Positions 24,101-33,067 are shown, numbered from the stretch's first letter. The stretch: 64,000 nt of DNA from Rudaeicoccus suwonensis (GCF_007829035.1 NZ_VIVQ01000001.1:1922001-1986000); one strand, 5' to 3'. Translations and numbers: made by a program. The notes: a model not told the origin generated them from the sequence alone.

Positions 24101-26548
24101 ATGGCACGCGGCAAGAAGCGCGATGACATCGAGTACATCGACGACGACCAGCAGAACATCGTCGACATCGACGTCGAGGATGAGATGCAGGCGGCATACC
24201 TTGAGTACGCCTACTCGGTCATCTACTCCCGTGCTCTGCCTGACGCGCGTGACGGCCTCAAGCCGGTACAGCGGCGGATCCTGTTCGCGATGGACGAGTT
24301 GCGACTGTTCCCGGACCGCAATCACGTGAAGTCTTCGCGTGTCATCGGGGAGGTCATGGGTAAATACCACCCGCACGGCGACCAGGCGATCTACGACACC
24401 TTGGTCCGTATGGCGCAGAGCTTCACGATGCGGCTGCCGCTCATCGACGGTCACGGCAACTTCGGGTCACTGGATGACGGACCGGCCGCTGCGCGATACA
24501 CCGAGGTGCGCCTTGCTCCGGTGGCGCTGACGATGACGCGCAGCCTCGGCGAGGACACCGTCGACTTCGTCCCGAACTACGACGACAGCGAGATGCAGCC
24601 CGACGTGCTGCCGGCGGCCTTCCCCAATCTGCTGGTCAACGGCGCGAGCGGCATCGCCGTCGGCATGGCCACCAACATGGCACCGCACAACCTCGGCGAG
24701 GTCGTCGCCGCGGCGCGTCACCTGATCGCGCACCCGGACTGCTCGTTGGACGACCTGATGAAATTCGTGCCAGGGCCCGACCTGCCGTGCGGTGGCCGCA
24801 TCATCGGTCTCGACGGTGTGCGCGACGCCTATCTGACCGGGCGCGGCAGCTTCCGCACCCGCGCCACCGCCACCATCGAAAACCTCACTCCCCGCAGAAA
24901 ATCCATCGTTGTCACCGAGTTGCCCTACCTGGTCGGCGCGGAGAAGGTCATCGAGCGGATGAAGGACCTGGTGCAGGCCAAGAAGCTGCAGGGCATCGCC
25001 GATGTCTACGACCTGTCGGACATGTCCGGCATGCGGTTGGTGATCGACGTCAAGAACGGTTTCAATCCCGAGGCTGTGCTCGAAACCCTCTACAAACAAA
25101 CGCCGTTGGAGGAATCCTTCGGCATCAACAATGTCACCCTCGTCGACGGCCAGCCGCGCACCCTGGGCTTGAAGGAACTGCTCAAGGTGTATGTCGATTT
25201 CCGCATCGACGTCGTGCGCCGCCGCACCGCCTTCCGGCTGGCCAAGAAGCAGGACCGGCTGCACCTGGTCGAGGGCCTGCTGCTCGCGATTCTCGACATC
25301 GACGAGGTCATCCAGCTGATTCGCTCCTCGGACGACGCCGGCACAGCGCGCGCCCGCCTCATCGAGGTCTTCGACCTGTCGACCGCCCAGGCGGACTACA
25401 TCCTTGAGTTGCAGTTGCGCCGTCTGACGAAGTTCTCGCGCATCGAGCTCGAGAAGGAGCAGGACGAGCTGCGCCGCGAGATCGAGCAGTTGCAGGCGAT
25501 CCTCGACGACGAGAAGCTGCTGCACCGGACCGTCTCCAATGAACTCGCAGACGTGGCAAAGGAATTCGGCACGCCGCGGCGCACCGTGCTGCTCGAGGGC
25601 GGACAGGCGGTGTCGTCGGCATCAGGCCCCCTGGAGGTGTCCGACGACCCGTGCTGGGTGCTGCTGTCGTCGACGGGGCTGCTCGCGCGCACCACCGGAG
25701 TCGACCCGCTGTCGACGCAGGGCAGCCGACGCAAGCACGACGTGGTCGTCTCGCGCGTGCGCACGACGGCACGTGGCGAGTTCGCCGTGGTGACCAGCGC
25801 CGGGCGCATGGTGCGGCTGACCGCCCTCGATCTGCCGGCGCTTCCGCCGACCAACGACGCGCCGGTCCTGGCCGGCGGCGCCCCGCTGGCGGCATACATC
25901 GACCTGCCGCCCGGCGAGCAGCCACTGGCACTGGTCTCGGTGGCTGCCGACTCCAAGGGCCTGGCGGTCGGCACGGCGCAGGGCGTCGTCAAGCGTGTGA
26001 ACCCCGACTACCCGGGTAAGGACTCCTTCGAGATCATCACGCTCAAAGACGGTGATCACCTCGTCGGCGCGGTCGAAATCGAGACCGGCGAGGAGCACCT
26101 GGTGTTCGTCACCGACGATGCGCAGCTGCTGCACTTCTCCGCCGAAAGCGTTCGCCCGCAAGGGCGTTCAGGCGGCGGTATGGCGGGGATCAAGCTCTCG
26201 CCGAAGGCAGCCGTCATCTGGTTCGGCGCTGTCGCTCCGAGCGACGCGAGTGTCGTGGTCACCTGCGCAGGAGCATCGGGGGCACTACCCGGCACGAGCA
26301 TCGCGTCGGTCAAAGTCGCGCCGTTCGCGGAGTTCCCAAGCAAGGGCCGCGCCACCGGCGGCGTGCGCTGCCAGAGGTTCCTGCGCGACGAGGATCAACT
26401 GGTGCTCGCCTGGGCCGGCACCGGCCCCGCGCGCGCTGCGTCGGCCACGGGTGCCGCGGTCGAGCTGCCGAGCGCTGACGGCAAGCGCGACGGCAGCGGC
26501 GTTCCGGCGGCCGGTCAGCTCGTCGCGATCGCAGGAGCCTTCGACTGA
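24101..26548 (+). CDS. parC: type IIA DNA topoisomerase subunit A (ParC-type, second to gyrase)
   Basis: 815 residues; the DNA-cleaving and rejoining subunit. The N-terminal core carries [23 protein letters not shown] and the catalytic tyrosine in AARYTEVRL (about residue 133), followed by the tower and coiled-coil regions (about 370-490) and a C-terminal pinwheel (about 510-815). No GyrA box (QRRGGKG) is visible in the pinwheel, so topoisomerase IV is more likely than gyrase, and parE lies 12.7 kb downstream in this window. AAGGGCGGCC precedes the ATG at 24101. parE is on the opposite strand beyond the accessory and purine regions. Confidence 0.9.
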   Translation: MARGKKRDDIEYIDDDQQNIVDIDVEDEMQAAYLEYAYSVIYSRALPDARDGLKPVQRRILFAMDELRLFPDRNHVKSSRVIGEVMGKYHPHGDQAIYDTLVRMAQSFTMRLPLIDGHGNFGSLDDGPAAARYTEVRLAPVALTMTRSLGEDTVDFVPNYDDSEMQPDVLPAAFPNLLVNGASGIAVGMATNMAPHNLGEVVAAARHLIAHPDCSLDDLMKFVPGPDLPCGGRIIGLDGVRDAYLTGRGSFRTRATATIENLTPRRKSIVVTELPYLVGAEKVIERMKDLVQAKKLQGIADVYDLSDMSGMRLVIDVKNGFNPEAVLETLYKQTPLEESFGINNVTLVDGQPRTLGLKELLKVYVDFRIDVVRRRTAFRLAKKQDRLHLVEGLLLAILDIDEVIQLIRSSDDAGTARARLIEVFDLSTAQADYILELQLRRLTKFSRIELEKEQDELRREIEQLQAILDDEKLLHRTVSNELADVAKEFGTPRRTVLLEGGQAVSSASGPLEVSDDPCWVLLSSTGLLARTTGVDPLSTQGSRRKHDVVVSRVRTTARGEFAVVTSAGRMVRLTALDLPALPPTNDAPVLAGGAPLAAYIDLPPGEQPLALVSVAADSKGLAVGTAQGVVKRVNPDYPGKDSFEIITLKDGDHLVGAVEIETGEEHLVFVTDDAQLLHFSAESVRPQGRSGGGMAGIKLSPKAAVIWFGAVAPSDASVVVTCAGASGALPGTSIASVKVAPFAEFPSKGRATGGVRCQRFLRDEDQLVLAWAGTGPARAASATGAAVELPSADGKRDGSGVPAAGQLVAIAGAFD

Positions 26549-26576
26549 GGGTCATCTCGCTCGATCGCAGGAGCCT
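26526..26576 (+). repeat. 15-bp direct repeat at the end of parC
   Basis: CGATCGCAGGAGCCT occurs at 26526-26540 inside the last parC codons and again at 26562-26576, 21 bp further on and outside the gene. It marks the edge between conserved and accessory DNA and may be a scar of local duplication or recombination. Confidence 0.6.
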
Positions 26577-26637
26577 CGGCTGGTGACTTCTGGACGGCGA
26601 CCCGACCGGCGGATGCGCCGGCGCCCCTCGCTCACGC

Positions 26638-26698
26638 GTTGACCTGTCGGCACACGTCGTTATCCGGCGGTCACAACGACACCTTCTGCCAGGTCAAC
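26638..26698. repeat. intergenic repeat, copy A (left flank of accessory cassette)
   Basis: A 61-bp element bounded by exact 9-bp inverted ends (GTTGACCTG and CAGGTCAAC) with an inner 6-bp stem GTCGTT/AACGAC. It matches copy B at 30145-30205 without gaps over about 58 bp, with about 47 identities by eye. The pair surrounds the GNAT-DinB-MFS-TetR genes in the same orientation. The rest of the 26549-26743 gap shows no gene. Confidence 0.65.
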
Positions 26699-26743
26699 CC
26701 GCAGCTCCTGACGCGACGCTCGTGTCTTACCGCCCGACCCCGG

Positions 26744-27238
26744 TCACCCCAGCCGCAGGTACATGACGTGCAAGCCCACGAGTCCGTCCGTGGGGTGCCG
26801 GAATGCCTCGGGAACCGTGCCGATGATCCGGAAGCCGAGGGACTGCCACAGTGCGACCGCGGCGGCATTGCTCTCGACAACTGCGTTGAACTGGATCGCG
26901 TGGTAACCATTTTCGCGATGCCACTGCACGACGTACTTACCCATTGCCCTTCCGGCGCCATGTCCACGAGCCGCCTCGGCGACCATGAAACTCGCTGTGC
27001 CCACGTGGTCACCGTTGCCGGGCCGATTCGGTCCCATCTTCGCTGTGCCGATCACTGCGCCGTCGTCATCGACTGCGACCACCGTCGCGCCCGGCGCCTC
27101 GGCCAGCCACAACCGTCGTGCCTCGTCCGACGTCAGATCCGTGGGATAGGCGTAGGTGTCACCAGCGGCTACAACTGCTTGGAAGATCGGCCAGACGGCG
27201 GGCCAGTCGGCGGCAGTTGCGGTGCGAATCAACGTCAT
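26744..27238 (-). CDS. GNAT family N-acetyltransferase
   Basis: 164 residues. It shows the GNAT order: MTLIRTATAADWPAVWPIF at the start, strand VGTASFMVAEAARGHGAGRAMG (acetyl-CoA pyrophosphate loop) and the C-terminal NAAAVALWQSLGFRIIGTVPEAF. Acetyl acceptor unknown. Its ATG overlaps the stop of the DinB-fold gene by four bases (ATGA), so it is last in a unit transcribed with that gene and perhaps the exporter gene. It belongs to the repeat-flanked cassette. Confidence 0.9.
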   Translation of the reverse strand: MTLIRTATAADWPAVWPIFQAVVAAGDTYAYPTDLTSDEARRLWLAEAPGATVVAVDDDGAVIGTAKMGPNRPGNGDHVGTASFMVAEAARGHGAGRAMGKYVVQWHRENGYHAIQFNAVVESNAAAVALWQSLGFRIIGTVPEAFRHPTDGLVGLHVMYLRLG

Positions 27239-27780
27239 TCGCCGACCTGCCCGTCGATCGACTGCCGGATCAGGTCTGCGTGACCGTTGTGGCGGGCGTA
27301 CTCCTCGACGAGGTGCAGCAGGATCCAGCGCAGCGAAAAGCGTTCTCCCGTATGACGACTCGGACGCTGTGATTCTGCCGCGAGGCCGCCACCGGCGAGC
27401 GCTGCACTGATCACTGTGTCCGCCCGGGCCACCGATGCGTCATACAGCTCGCGCAACTCGGTCGGGCTGTCCAGATGTGCGCTGTGCCACTCCCAGTCGG
27501 GGTCGTCGTCACCAGCAGACGCCCACGGTTCCGGATCCGGCTGGCCGGCGAAGACCACGACAAGCCAGTTGTCCTCGACGAGTGCGAGGTGTTTCAGCAT
27601 CCCGCCGAGGGTCATGTCCGAGGGAGCAAGCGTCGTGGCGAGCTGCTCGGCGGTGAGTCCACCAATCTTCATCCGCAAGGTGTCCCGGTGATAGTTCAGA
27701 AAGCCGAGGAGCGTCTCGGCCTCCCCGGCGCGCAGTGCCGGGTCACGGCGGTCGTCCGGTGCGAACGTGGCAGTCGTCAT
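27235..27780 (-). CDS. DinB-fold (DUF664-type) protein
   Basis: 181 residues from the ATG at 27780. The family is a four-helix bundle with a metal site of three histidines. Here candidate histidines occur in MLKHLALVEDNW, WHSAHL and LVEEYARHNGHADL. Some members are thiol-S-transferases using mycothiol or bacillithiol; function here is unknown. TAGGTT seven bases before 27780 suggests a leaderless start. An ATG at 27816 overlaps the exporter stop (ATGA) and would add 12 residues, so both starts may be used. Not related to DNA polymerase IV. Confidence 0.85.
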   Translation of the reverse strand: MTTATFAPDDRRDPALRAGEAETLLGFLNYHRDTLRMKIGGLTAEQLATTLAPSDMTLGGMLKHLALVEDNWLVVVFAGQPDPEPWASAGDDDPDWEWHSAHLDSPTELRELYDASVARADTVISAALAGGGLAAESQRPSRHTGERFSLRWILLHLVEEYARHNGHADLIRQSIDGQVGE

Positions 27781-27812
27781 ACCGGCGAACCTACCGACGG
27801 CCGGTGCGGTAG

Positions 27813-29414
27813 TCATCCGATTTCAGCGACCACCCGTTGATCCGCGTGTGTTTTCTCCGCTGCACCCTCACCGCGTCGACGGGCGAGCAGCAGAAGCCCT
27901 GCCACCACCACGATCGACCCCGTCGAGACCACTCCACCGATCAGCAGGATCGAGTGGATGCCGTGAGCGGTCGCGTCGACGGCGACGTTGGCCAGCATGC
28001 TGCGGTCTGCCGCGGGCGCATGCGCCGCAACGAGTTTGCCTGCTCCCGATTCGACCGCACCCGAGATCGTCGCGACCGTCTGGCGGGGCAGTTGCGCCAC
28101 GCCGAGATCGGCCGTGACGCGTGAGCGCACGTTCGAGGTGAACACCGCGCCCAGAGCCGCAACACCCGCAGCCGTGCCGACCTGCCGAAGCGTATTGACG
28201 ACACCGGTCGCCATACCTGCACGGTCTGGTTCGACGGAGGCCAGCGCCGCAGCCGACATCACCGCGCTCGATGCGCCGAGCCCGACTCCGGCGAGTGCGA
28301 GCCCCGGAGCGAGGGCCAGCCAGCCGCTGTGGGCATCGATACGCGAGGCCCACAGCAGGCCCACCGCGACGGTCACGAGGCTGGCTGGCAGGGTCACCAC
28401 CGGCGGTACCTGGCGGCCGAGCTGAGCCGTCACCGGCGCAGCGACGAAGGCCGCCAGACTCAGCGGCAGGAAGCGCAGACCGGCCCCGAACGGCGAAAAG
28501 CCCAGTGAGTTCACGAAATACAGGCCCACGTAGTTCGTCGCGGCGACGATCGTTCCGGCGATCACGAAGCCGCTCAGACCGATGCCGACGAAGCCGGGTC
28601 GGCGAAAGAGTTCGAGGTCGACCATCGGTTCGTCGACGACCGCAGCACGTATGACGAAGCCGATCAGGGCCAGCACGCTCACCGCGAAGGCGCCGAGGAT
28701 CTGTGCCGATGACCACCCCGCACTCTGCCCGCGGATCAGCCCGAACACCAGAGCGGCGAGTGCCACGGTGAGCAGTGCCGTGCCGATCCAGTCGGCGGCG
28801 CGCGGCACCGCCGCCTTCGACTGCGGCAGGTACCTGCGCGCCGCCACGAAGGCGGCAATGCCGATCGGCACGTTGATCGCGAAGATCCACTTCCAGCCGA
28901 GGTGGTCGACGATCGCTCCGCCGAGCAGCGGTCCGACCGCCGTCGCCGACGCCAGCACCGCGCCGAAGATGCCGACCGCCTTCGCGCGGGAGGCCAGGTC
29001 GGGGTATGCGTGACCGAGGATCGGCATGGTCGTGGCGAACAGCATGGCCGCGCCGATGCCCTGCAGCCCGCGCATCAGGTTGAGCATCATCGGATCCACC
29101 GACAGTGCGCACATCAGCGAGCCGAGCGTGAAGACAGCCATGCCGGAGCTGAACATCGTGCGCCGACCGATGCGATCGCCCATCGTGGCGGCCGTCAGCA
29201 GGAGCGCCGCCAGCGGCAGCGTGTACGCGTCGACGACCCATTGCAGGTCGCTGAGATTCGACCCCAGGTCCCGTTGGATGTCGGGCAGGGCCACCGCGAC
29301 GATCGTGAGGTCGAGCATGAGCATGAACATCGCGGTGCAGATGAGAGTGAGCGAGATGCCCGGCCTCGAGACCCGTGCTGACGTGGCGTCGTCTTGCGCG
29401 GTGGTGATCGACAT
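27813..29414 (-). CDS. MFS drug exporter, DHA2 (14-segment) family
   Basis: 533 residues, 14 predicted membrane segments. The loop GDRIGRRTMFSSGM and the DHA2 signatures LMRGLQGIGAAMLFATTMPILG and GPLLGGAIVDHLGWKWIFAINVPIG are present. It should expel hydrophobic drugs by proton antiport, substrate unknown. The start has GAGG five bases upstream. It is divergent from a TetR regulator with palindromes between them, the usual arrangement for a repressed drug pump. Confidence 0.92.
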   Translation of the reverse strand: MSITTAQDDATSARVSRPGISLTLICTAMFMLMLDLTIVAVALPDIQRDLGSNLSDLQWVVDAYTLPLAALLLTAATMGDRIGRRTMFSSGMAVFTLGSLMCALSVDPMMLNLMRGLQGIGAAMLFATTMPILGHAYPDLASRAKAVGIFGAVLASATAVGPLLGGAIVDHLGWKWIFAINVPIGIAAFVAARRYLPQSKAAVPRAADWIGTALLTVALAALVFGLIRGQSAGWSSAQILGAFAVSVLALIGFVIRAAVVDEPMVDLELFRRPGFVGIGLSGFVIAGTIVAATNYVGLYFVNSLGFSPFGAGLRFLPLSLAAFVAAPVTAQLGRQVPPVVTLPASLVTVAVGLLWASRIDAHSGWLALAPGLALAGVGLGASSAVMSAAALASVEPDRAGMATGVVNTLRQVGTAAGVAALGAVFTSNVRSRVTADLGVAQLPRQTVATISGAVESGAGKLVAAHAPAADRSMLANVAVDATAHGIHSILLIGGVVSTGSIVVVAGLLLLARRRGEGAAEKTHADQRVVAEIG

Positions 29415-29424
29415 GGCGTCCTCA

Positions 29425-29484
29425 ATTCGACGAATCAGTGAGTGAACACCCGTAGCCTAACGGTCGTAGCCCTACGAGTGTCAA
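29425..29484. promoter_or_regulatory. exporter promoter with two operator-like palindromes
   Basis: For the leftward exporter, TTGACA (plus 29479-29484) and TAGGCT (plus 29454-29459) are 19 bp apart. Inside the spacer lies CGTAG-CC-CTACG (29465-29476), preceded by a second CGTAGCC at 29451. ATTCG-A-CGAAT (29425-29435) lies just upstream of the exporter's ribosome binding site. Either would let the TetR protein block transcription. Confidence 0.55.
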
Positions 29485-29513
29485 TCTTTGATCACACAGA
29501 GCACAATGAGGCC

Positions 29514-30098
29514 ATGACGAAACGAACGCCGTCCGCGCGAGGCGAGGGTGGCCAGCTGCGCGAGGACATCGTGGACACAGCACTCCAACTCGTGGAGGAG
29601 CTCGACGATCCCTGGTCGCTGTCCCTTCGAGCTGTCGCCCGCAAGCTGGGAATTGCCGCCACGTCGATCTACCTGCACTTCGACTCGCTCGAATCGCTAT
29701 TGACCGCAGTGAAATCCAAGCTCTGGCTGCAGTTCGGCGAGCAACTCGCGGAGGCGGGCCATACGACGGACGACTCCCCCAAGGATCGACTCGTCGAGCT
29801 CGGCCTGCTGTATGCCGACTTCGCCGAAAAGCGCCCCGGAGCTTTCCGGACACTCTTCGCGACGAGCTGGAACCTCGACCTGCCCGACGGCTGCGACTAC
29901 ATCGGCCAGCCCGAATTCGAACTCATCGTCGACACGGTCCGCCCGGTCTGCACCTCAGACGAGGACGCCCGCGAGCGCGCCATCCAGTTGTGGTGCGGGA
30001 TCCACGGGGCCGTCGTGCTGCGCAGCCCGCTCAGCAAGTTCCCGTGGCCGGACCTGCGCGAACAGATCAACGCTCTCGCGACACGCATCACCAGTTGA
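29514..30098 (+). CDS. TetR/AcrR family transcriptional regulator
   Basis: 194 residues. The N-terminal helix-turn-helix (DIVDTALQLVEELDDPWSLSLRAVARKLGIAATSIYLHF, residues about 17-55) is clear; the C-terminal part is a TetR_C-like ligand domain with FRTLFATSW and a final helix. It probably represses the divergent DHA2 exporter and itself. The ATG at 29514 matches the usual short leader before the HTH. A longer frame from 29442 overlaps the operator region and is unlikely. Confidence 0.92.
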   Translation: MTKRTPSARGEGGQLREDIVDTALQLVEELDDPWSLSLRAVARKLGIAATSIYLHFDSLESLLTAVKSKLWLQFGEQLAEAGHTTDDSPKDRLVELGLLYADFAEKRPGAFRTLFATSWNLDLPDGCDYIGQPEFELIVDTVRPVCTSDEDARERAIQLWCGIHGAVVLRSPLSKFPWPDLREQINALATRITS

Positions 30099-30144
30099 GA
30101 CGACCCGGCGCGCGCCGATTCGGCGGAACCAAAAGCCGCGATCG

Positions 30145-30205
30145 GTTGACCTGGCAGCAGACGTCGTTATCCGACGCCCAAAACGACACCTACGGACAGC
30201 TCGCC
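30145..30205. repeat. intergenic repeat, copy B (right flank of accessory cassette)
   Basis: Same element and orientation as copy A at 26638-26698. The left end GTTGACCTG and inner stem GTCGTT/AACGAC are kept, while the right end has decayed (CAGCTCGCC instead of CAGGTCAAC). The remaining sequence of the 30099-30296 gap holds no gene that I can recognise. Confidence 0.6.
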
Positions 30206-30296
30206 CGGTCGCACCGCACGTAGCCGCTCAGTCGAACACCCGACCACCTCGATACCCACCCAACCTGGGCGGCGAACCGCGGGACCGCGGCGCCGG

Positions 30297-30872
30297 TCAG
30301 CCTTGAGCGGCAGCCTTCGCCGCGGCCTTGGCCGACTTCTTGAAATCCCTGACCTTCTGCAGGGATTCGGCATCGACGACGTCTGCGACGGACCGGAAGC
30401 TGCCGACCTCGGCATACGGCCCGATCGCCTCGCGCCAACCCGCCGACTGCACACCCAGTTGCTTGCCGAGCAGCGCGGCGAAGATCCGCGCCTTCTGCTC
30501 ACCGAAACCGGGTAGCGCCATCAGTCGCCTCAACAGCTCTCGCGTGTCGGACGCGGTCGTCCAGATGGCGGCGGTGTCACCGTCATACTCATCGCGCACG
30601 ACCGCCGCGACGGCCATCACCCGGCGAGCCATCGACCCGGCATACCGGTGGATCGCCGGCGGCTGGACGCACAACTGCACGAAGGCCTCCTCGTCGGCAG
30701 CGGCGATCTGGACCGGGTCGATGGATCCGAAGCGGTCGGCGATCTTGGCCGGTCCCTGAAACGCGCGCTCCATCGGAAACTGCTGATCGAGCAGCATCCC
30801 GACGACCAACGCGAACGGATGGTCGGACAGCACGGCGTCGGCGTGCTCGTCTTGCGCGATGCAGAGCGTCAT
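30297..30872 (-). CDS. HhH-GPD-type base-excision DNA repair protein
   Basis: 191 residues. The sequence fits the HhH-GPD glycosylase fold: LVVGMLLDQQFPMERAFQGP near the start and a helix-hairpin-helix around LMALPGFGEQKARIFAALLGKQLG (about 120-143). The usual catalytic Asp region (HRYAG.., AxxxD) is weak, and the iron-sulfur cysteines of EndoIII are absent, so the target lesion is unknown. I chose the ATG at 30872, with TATTCT eight bases upstream; a longer frame to 30965 enters the purine-operon promoter. Confidence 0.85.
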   Translation of the reverse strand: MTLCIAQDEHADAVLSDHPFALVVGMLLDQQFPMERAFQGPAKIADRFGSIDPVQIAAADEEAFVQLCVQPPAIHRYAGSMARRVMAVAAVVRDEYDGDTAAIWTTASDTRELLRRLMALPGFGEQKARIFAALLGKQLGVQSAGWREAIGPYAEVGSFRSVADVVDAESLQKVRDFKKSAKAAAKAAAQG

Positions 30873-30950
30873 GACGCCCGAGAATACGCGCCGAAGCGCC
30901 TGCCGTGAGTCGTCACCGATTCCACCAATTGAAATTAATCTTCCAAAATG

Positions 30951-30981
30951 CGTGACACGGGTCACAGCGACCGCCTACTAT
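30951..30981 (+). promoter_or_regulatory. promoter and operator-like palindrome of the purine operon
   Basis: GTGACA (30952-30957) and TACTAT (30976-30981) are 18 bp apart. The palindrome GTGAC-ACGG-GTCAC (30952-30965) overlaps the -35, a good position for a repressor. The surrounding DNA (30925-30950) is AT-rich for this genome. Regulator unknown; none is encoded beside the operon. Confidence 0.55.
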
Positions 30982-30990
30982 CGCATCCCA

Positions 30991-31088
30991 GGACCTGCTG
31001 TTCGGCATGGATAACCTGCTGGTCCCGCCTTGAAGGCCCGTCAACCATGTCTGCCTCATCTCGGCAGACATGGTCAGGAGCCCACCCG
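30991..31088 (+). promoter_or_regulatory. structured 5' leader of the purine operon, candidate cis-regulatory RNA
   Basis: About 100 bases between the promoter and the ATG. GGACC (30991-30995) can pair with GGTCC (31021-31025), GCC...GGC forms a small hairpin at 31027-31037, and ACCATGTCTGCC (31044-31055) pairs perfectly over 12 bp with GGCAGACATGGT (31063-31074), one base before the AGGAG at 31076-31080. ACCTGCTG occurs twice (30993 and 31014). It does not match the purine-riboswitch core that I know. Confidence 0.45.
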
Positions 31089-33014
31089 ATGACCGCAACA
31101 GCTACCAGGCGCCGCGCCGTCCACCCGGTCGATGAGGTGTTGCCGCCCAGCAAACTCGCGATCTACGGATTCCAGCACGTGCTCGCGTTCTACGCCGGTG
31201 CCGTCATCGTGCCGATCCTGCTCGCCAGCAGCCTCAAGCTGAGCACGGAGCAGTTGATCCACCTGATCAATGCCGACCTGTTCACCTGCGGCATCGCCTC
31301 GATCATCCAGTCGATCGGATTCTGGAAGGTCGGCGTCCGGCTGCCGCTGCTGCAGGGCGTGACCTTCACTGCGGTGTCACCGATGATCTCCATCGGCCTC
31401 GCGGCCGGCGGCGGTGTCAACGGCCTCCTCACGATCTACGGGTCGGTGCTCGTCGCGGGCCTGGTCACCCTGGCGATCGCCCCATTGTTCGGCAAGCTGG
31501 TCCGCTTCTTCCCGCCCGTGGTCACCGGCTCGGTCATCACCATCATCGGCCTGTCGCTCTTGCCGGTCGCCGCCGGCGACGCGGTCACCAGCGCGAACGG
31601 CAAGTCCGACCCCACCTCGGTGCGCAATCTGTGTTATGCGATCGGCACCGTCCTGCTCATCGTCGCCCTGCAACGCATCTTCCGTGGGTTCATCGCCACG
31701 GTGGCGGTGCTCATCGGACTGGTCATCGGCACCGTGGTCGCCTGGTCGATGGGTGACGCGCACTTCGGTTCGGTCGGTTCGTCCAGCTGGGTCGGAGTCA
31801 CCACCCCGTTCCATTTCGGAGCGCCGAAATTCGCGGTGGCAGCGTGTATCTCGATGATCATCGTCATGCTGATCACAGCGGTCGAAACCACCGGCGACGT
31901 CTTCGCCACCGCCGAGATCGTCGACAAGCGAGTCGACTCCAGCGACGTCACCCGCGCCCTCCGCGCCGACGGCCTCGCCACGATGATCGGCGGTGTCCTC
32001 AACTCTTTTCCCTACACCTGCTTCGCCGAGAACGTCGGTCTGGTGCGGCTGACCCGGGTCAAAAGTCGGTATGTCGTCGCCACCGCGGGCGCGTTCATGA
32101 TCGTGCTGGGCCTGCTGCCCAAGGCGGCGGCAATCGTCGCAGGCATCCCGACGCCGGTGCTCGGTGGTGCCGGTCTGGCGATGTTCGCGACCGTGGCCGT
32201 GGTCGGCATACAAACCCTCGCCAAGGTCGATTTTCAGGACCACCGCAACGTGATCATCGTGGCCACCAGCCTGGGGCTGGCGATGTTTGTCACCGCCGAA
32301 CCTGGTGTCGCGCAGACGCTTCCGCAGTGGGCCCAGGTCTTCCTCGGCAGCGGAATCACCATCGGCAGCATCAGCGCGTTCGTGCTGTACCTCGTCTTCC
32401 ATCACCTTGGCTCCGGTCTCGGACCGGCAGTCGCCGGTCGTCCAGGCGACTTGATCCGTCTCGAGCAGGTCAACCGGATGAGCCGCGCCGACTTCGTGAG
32501 CACTTTCGGTGAACTCTTCGAGGGTCCGACCTCCGTCGTCGAACGGGCCTACGATCAAAGGCCGTTCAGCACCACGCACGACCTTCGACGCTCGTTCCAG
32601 GAAGCGCTCTTCGCGTCCGACCCGGGCGAGCGAACCGCCCTCCTCAACGCGTACCCTCCCCTGGGCGAGCCCGCCACCGACGAAGCACATGCTGCGTCCG
32701 TCGACGACCAGCGCTCGGCGGGCCTGACCGATCTGACCGCTGCCGAGCGCAGCGAACTCCACGAGCTGACGAGCACGTATGCCGAGCGTTTCGGCATGCC
32801 GCTGGTCCTGTGTGTGCGCGGTGAGACCTCCGTCCCGACGCTCATGGCGCACGGCTGGGAGCGGCTGGCGAACTCTCCGGCGCAGGAGCAGGCAGCGGCC
32901 GTTGTCGAGGTGGCCAAGATCGCCGGCCACCGGTTCGACCGGCTTGTCGAGGACGCCAACCCGATCCCGATGTCCCGCACCAGCCATCTGCGGCTGAACG
33001 AGGCGAGTCGATGA
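31089..33014 (+). CDS. purine permease (NCS2/NAT) fused to a UraD-like domain
   Basis: 641 residues in two parts. Residues about 10-455 are a nucleobase:cation symporter of the NAT/NCS2 type (LLQGVTFTAVSPMISIG; signature AVETTGDVFATAEIV; FAENVGLVRLTRV), expected to import xanthine or urate. Residues about 460-630 resemble OHCU decarboxylase (UraD), a late step in urate breakdown (final TSTYAERFGMPLVLCVRG). Two expected UraD positions differ: the family HPDL motif reads YPPLG and the SxxEQ motif reads SVDDQ, so activity is uncertain. AGGAG precedes the ATG. First gene of the xanthine dehydrogenase operon. The ATG at 30948 lies upstream of the promoter and is rejected. Confidence 0.88.
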   Translation: MTATATRRRAVHPVDEVLPPSKLAIYGFQHVLAFYAGAVIVPILLASSLKLSTEQLIHLINADLFTCGIASIIQSIGFWKVGVRLPLLQGVTFTAVSPMISIGLAAGGGVNGLLTIYGSVLVAGLVTLAIAPLFGKLVRFFPPVVTGSVITIIGLSLLPVAAGDAVTSANGKSDPTSVRNLCYAIGTVLLIVALQRIFRGFIATVAVLIGLVIGTVVAWSMGDAHFGSVGSSSWVGVTTPFHFGAPKFAVAACISMIIVMLITAVETTGDVFATAEIVDKRVDSSDVTRALRADGLATMIGGVLNSFPYTCFAENVGLVRLTRVKSRYVVATAGAFMIVLGLLPKAAAIVAGIPTPVLGGAGLAMFATVAVVGIQTLAKVDFQDHRNVIIVATSLGLAMFVTAEPGVAQTLPQWAQVFLGSGITIGSISAFVLYLVFHHLGSGLGPAVAGRPGDLIRLEQVNRMSRADFVSTFGELFEGPTSVVERAYDQRPFSTTHDLRRSFQEALFASDPGERTALLNAYPPLGEPATDEAHAASVDDQRSAGLTDLTAAERSELHELTSTYAERFGMPLVLCVRGETSVPTLMAHGWERLANSPAQEQAAAVVEVAKIAGHRFDRLVEDANPIPMSRTSHLRLNEASR

Positions 33015-33067
33015 CCACGACCGGCATACCGAAATACACTCTCCACACGATCGGAAGGAGCCCGCTC

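Noticed and set aside
24101-26548. Calling this gene gyrA
   Set aside because: No GyrA-box heptapeptide is visible in the C-terminal pinwheel and a ParE-type partner is present in the window; ParC fits better, though a phylogeny would decide.
27235-27780. DNA polymerase IV (dinB polymerase)
   Set aside because: The family name DinB here refers to a metal-binding four-helix fold; no polymerase motifs are present.
30991-31088. Classical purine riboswitch
   Set aside because: The leader folds, but the conserved purine-riboswitch core that I know is not present. Kept only as an unclassified leader.
31377-32987. 536-codon frame antisense to the permease-UraD gene
   Set aside because: Its translation is dominated by Asp, Arg, Gly and His typical of shadow frames, and the sense strand encodes a complete membrane protein.
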